A stretch of DNA of 18,800 bases from Zygnema cylindricum (Eukaryota; Streptophyta; Zygnematophyceae; Zygnematales; Zygnemataceae), in NCBI GenBank assembly GCA_037447655.1, contig JBBHKE010000519.1, positions 126,001 to 144,800 of the forward strand, written 5' to 3'. The notes below the pieces were generated by a model. That model saw nothing but the letters and a program-made list of their open reading frames with translations, ran no database searches and was not told the origin of the DNA. How positions within the stretch are numbered: the stretch's first letter is position 1; each line of letters starts with the position of its first letter. The position numbers and the translations under genes were made by a program. Positions 16,925-18,800 of this stretch are shown piece by piece.

Positions 16925-17232
16925 GTTTTTTGTTTTTTTTTTTTTACTTTCTCCCATTTGCAACTTTTTTTTTTTGTATTTTGTTTGTTTTCGTTTATTT
17001 TTTATTTTTAATTATTTTTTCCAAATTTTTTAACTTTTTTTTGTTTTTATGTTGTTTTCTCTATGTTTTTTAGATGATTTCAATTTTTTTCCTTTATTTT
17101 TTTTACCCTTTTTTTGTCTCTTTTCTTTTTATCTTTTTCTCTCTTTCCCTCTCCCTCTGGCTCTATCTCTTTCTTTTTTTTTTTCTGTCTCAACTTATTT
17201 TTTTGTTTTATGTTTAATATTTTTTTTTTATT
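16925..17232 (+). repeat. T-rich polypyrimidine tract
   Basis: About 300 bp consisting mainly of T runs, with a C/T-only core near 17108-17190 (CTCTCTTTCCCTCTCCCTCT). Reading frames across it are Phe/Leu/Ser low-complexity artefacts. It could be an eroded poly(A)-rich tail of a minus-strand retroelement or simple expansion. Nothing upstream or downstream identifies one. Confidence 0.85.
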
Positions 17233-18459
17233 AAACATATAAATTGTTTTTTGTGCAGAAAAATTTTTAAGCTACCAATTGTGAACAAGATCTAAGCGCT
17301 CAAAATTTCTTACAAACCAAGTTATGGCTTAAAACTGTATTTTTAAAAGACTATGTGTTTTTGCAAAATTTATTTTCTTATCTGTGCCGAAACATGTAAT
17401 TCTTAGGTTTTTTGTTCTTTTCGTAGACTAAAGTCAGGTAAGAGAGAGTTAGACGAAAAACTACCATGGCAGCATCCTTGGTGGCCAAAATGACAAACTG
17501 AGAGAAAGACATAGTCTCTTCCAAAAATAGGGGACCAACCTAGTTCATAACCTATGTCGTAGAAAGTCAAAAGTTAGTCGTCCGCCTTATCCTGTAAGTC
17601 GAAAAAATAATCGTTATGGATATAGGGTATGATAATTAAATAAAGAATTCACAGAGCTATAATTCATTTAACAGAGTTTAGCAAATTGGTGAACATAAAA
17701 CCGACATAGTACGACGGTCGCAAAAAACATTATGCATGCCAACTTAATCAAAGTAAATCAGACAAACAATATTTCAGAAAATATAACAGCGGACGGCTCG
17801 CGTGAGCGCCAACAGAAAAACAAAAAATATTTCGATATCAACGATATAAAATTGTACATTTGGTACTACATTCGTGCATTCTTTATAGTCTGTACCATTA
17901 CTTATACCAAGAAAAGCTTCAATTTAGAGAAACACCGGTTAATTATCGTTATATATGTTTTTCCTCATAAATAAACTAGGTAAACATGAACTTAGAAACA
18001 TCCCTATGCTGTGATATATCGAAATAACTAAATGTTGGTTCCAATTGAAAATGTTATACTTCACTAATAGTAGTATAATACCAACATTTTTCTGTTGTTT
18101 TCCATAAAGTCTTTCAGAGTAAAATAATAATTGACAAAGTTAAATTGGAATCTATGTTAATATTTTCATATCATGAAAAATATTTTTTTCTTTTGCATCT
18201 ATCATGACACTGTGTTCAAATAATTGGATGTTCTCTTTGCAATCTTAAGCGTGGTCATTCAAATTGTGTGGTTGTATTTCGGACTTTCTAAACAATTTTC
18301 AATTGTTTTAGGGGTTTAGTGTATCCGTCATTTAGTTATAGATTGTTGGCAGTATGGCGCAATTATTTGGCATCAATTCTATTATCATTATAAAAACGAA
18401 GCCACTACCCCACATGACCTGTCTATACGCTGAGCCTAATTTAATCACCATATAAAAGC
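17233..18459. other. AT-rich DNA, no gene found; one hairpin
   Basis: I see no protein motifs, RNA genes or retroelement remnants. The only structure of note is a 60-bp foldback at 18030-18089: AAATGTTGGT pairs with ACCAACATTT, and inside it TTATACT (18054-18060) pairs with AGTATAA (18072-18078). It may be a small hairpin-type MITE remnant or chance. Confidence 0.55.
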
Positions 18460-18800
18460 CATGCATGCATATATATATGTATATTTGTGTATATATGTAT
18501 ATATGTAAATATATATATGTGTAGATACAAATATATATATATATATAATTATGTATATATACATATATATGTAAATATGTATATATATGTATATATATGT
18601 ATATATATACAAATATACATATATATATTCATATATATATTTGTGTATATATGTAAATATGAATATATATGTATATATATATATGTATATATATGTAAAT
18701 ATGAATATATATATGTATATATATGCATAAATGTACATATATGTATATATGTATGTATATATATGTATAGATGTATATATGTATATGAATATATGTATAT
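18460..18800. repeat. TA / TATG-rich microsatellite
   Basis: This is an irregular alternation of ATAT, TATG, GTAAAT and GAATAT motifs running to the window end. It is almost pure purine-pyrimidine alternation. The reverse-strand frame rich in Tyr and Ile is a by-product. Confidence 0.95.

Noticed and set aside
17049-17234. Phe/Leu-rich frame in the T-rich tract and Tyr/Ile-rich frame at 18445-18738 as membrane proteins
   Set aside because: Both are translations of simple-sequence DNA with no start context or conserved motif.

Overview
This is a non-genic, repeat-packed stretch of a eukaryotic genome. About the first 15 kb is built from Ty1/copia (Pseudoviridae-type) LTR retrotransposons in several stages of decay, and the last 2.8 kb is AT-rich DNA with low-complexity tracts. 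I see no host protein-coding gene, no rRNA, no CRISPR array and nothing bacterial. The organism cannot be named from the sequence. Copia elements primed by an internal fragment of initiator tRNA-Met occur in insects, Volvox, Physarum and yeasts, so this does not fix the lineage.

Layout. (A) 3-647: the 3' end (RNase H) of a + strand copia element cut by the window edge. LTR1, 648 to about 1588. (B) about 1589-3659: a second + strand body with a gag-leader remnant, then a heavily mutated RT and RNase H. LTR2, 3660 to about 4504. (E) about 4505-4575: a short remnant of a further gag leader. (D) about 4576-14341 plus LTR remnants to about 15735: a third + strand copia element, decayed and internally deleted. 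Its gag begins inside its 5' LTR. (C) 6165-12360: a structurally complete 6.2-kb copia element on the minus strand, inserted into the GAG-pre-integrase codons of D, with two LTRs of about 1040 bp that differ by about 2%.

D's 3' LTR is in turn interrupted by a 1026-bp element (14403-15428) with 12-bp perfect terminal inverted repeats and a TTA target duplication. It looks like a non-autonomous PIF/Harbinger transposon and carries a 193-bp tandem duplication with large palindromes. From 15761 on there is a 136-bp tandem duplication, a tRNA-like relic, hairpins, a 300-bp T-rich tract and a terminal TATG/TA microsatellite.

How C works. In C the order is LTR, gag, zinc knuckle, protease, integrase, reverse transcriptase, RNase H, LTR, which is copia order. 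The gag start codon lies inside the 5' LTR, and the primer-binding site (GGTTATGGGC, complementary to the anticodon arm of initiator tRNA-Met) abuts the LTR and is itself translated as part of Gag. C carries one nonsense codon and about three frame breaks, so this copy is probably dead. One break falls on a G GGG GGG heptamer that formally fits a -1 frameshift site.

Most noteworthy: the gag start in the LTR with a coding half-tRNA PBS; antisense reading frames and antisense tRNA-like modules at corresponding places in the U3 regions of diverged LTRs; covarying palindromes inside the Harbinger-like element; and a 90-bp (30-residue) repeat in D's polyprotein linker.
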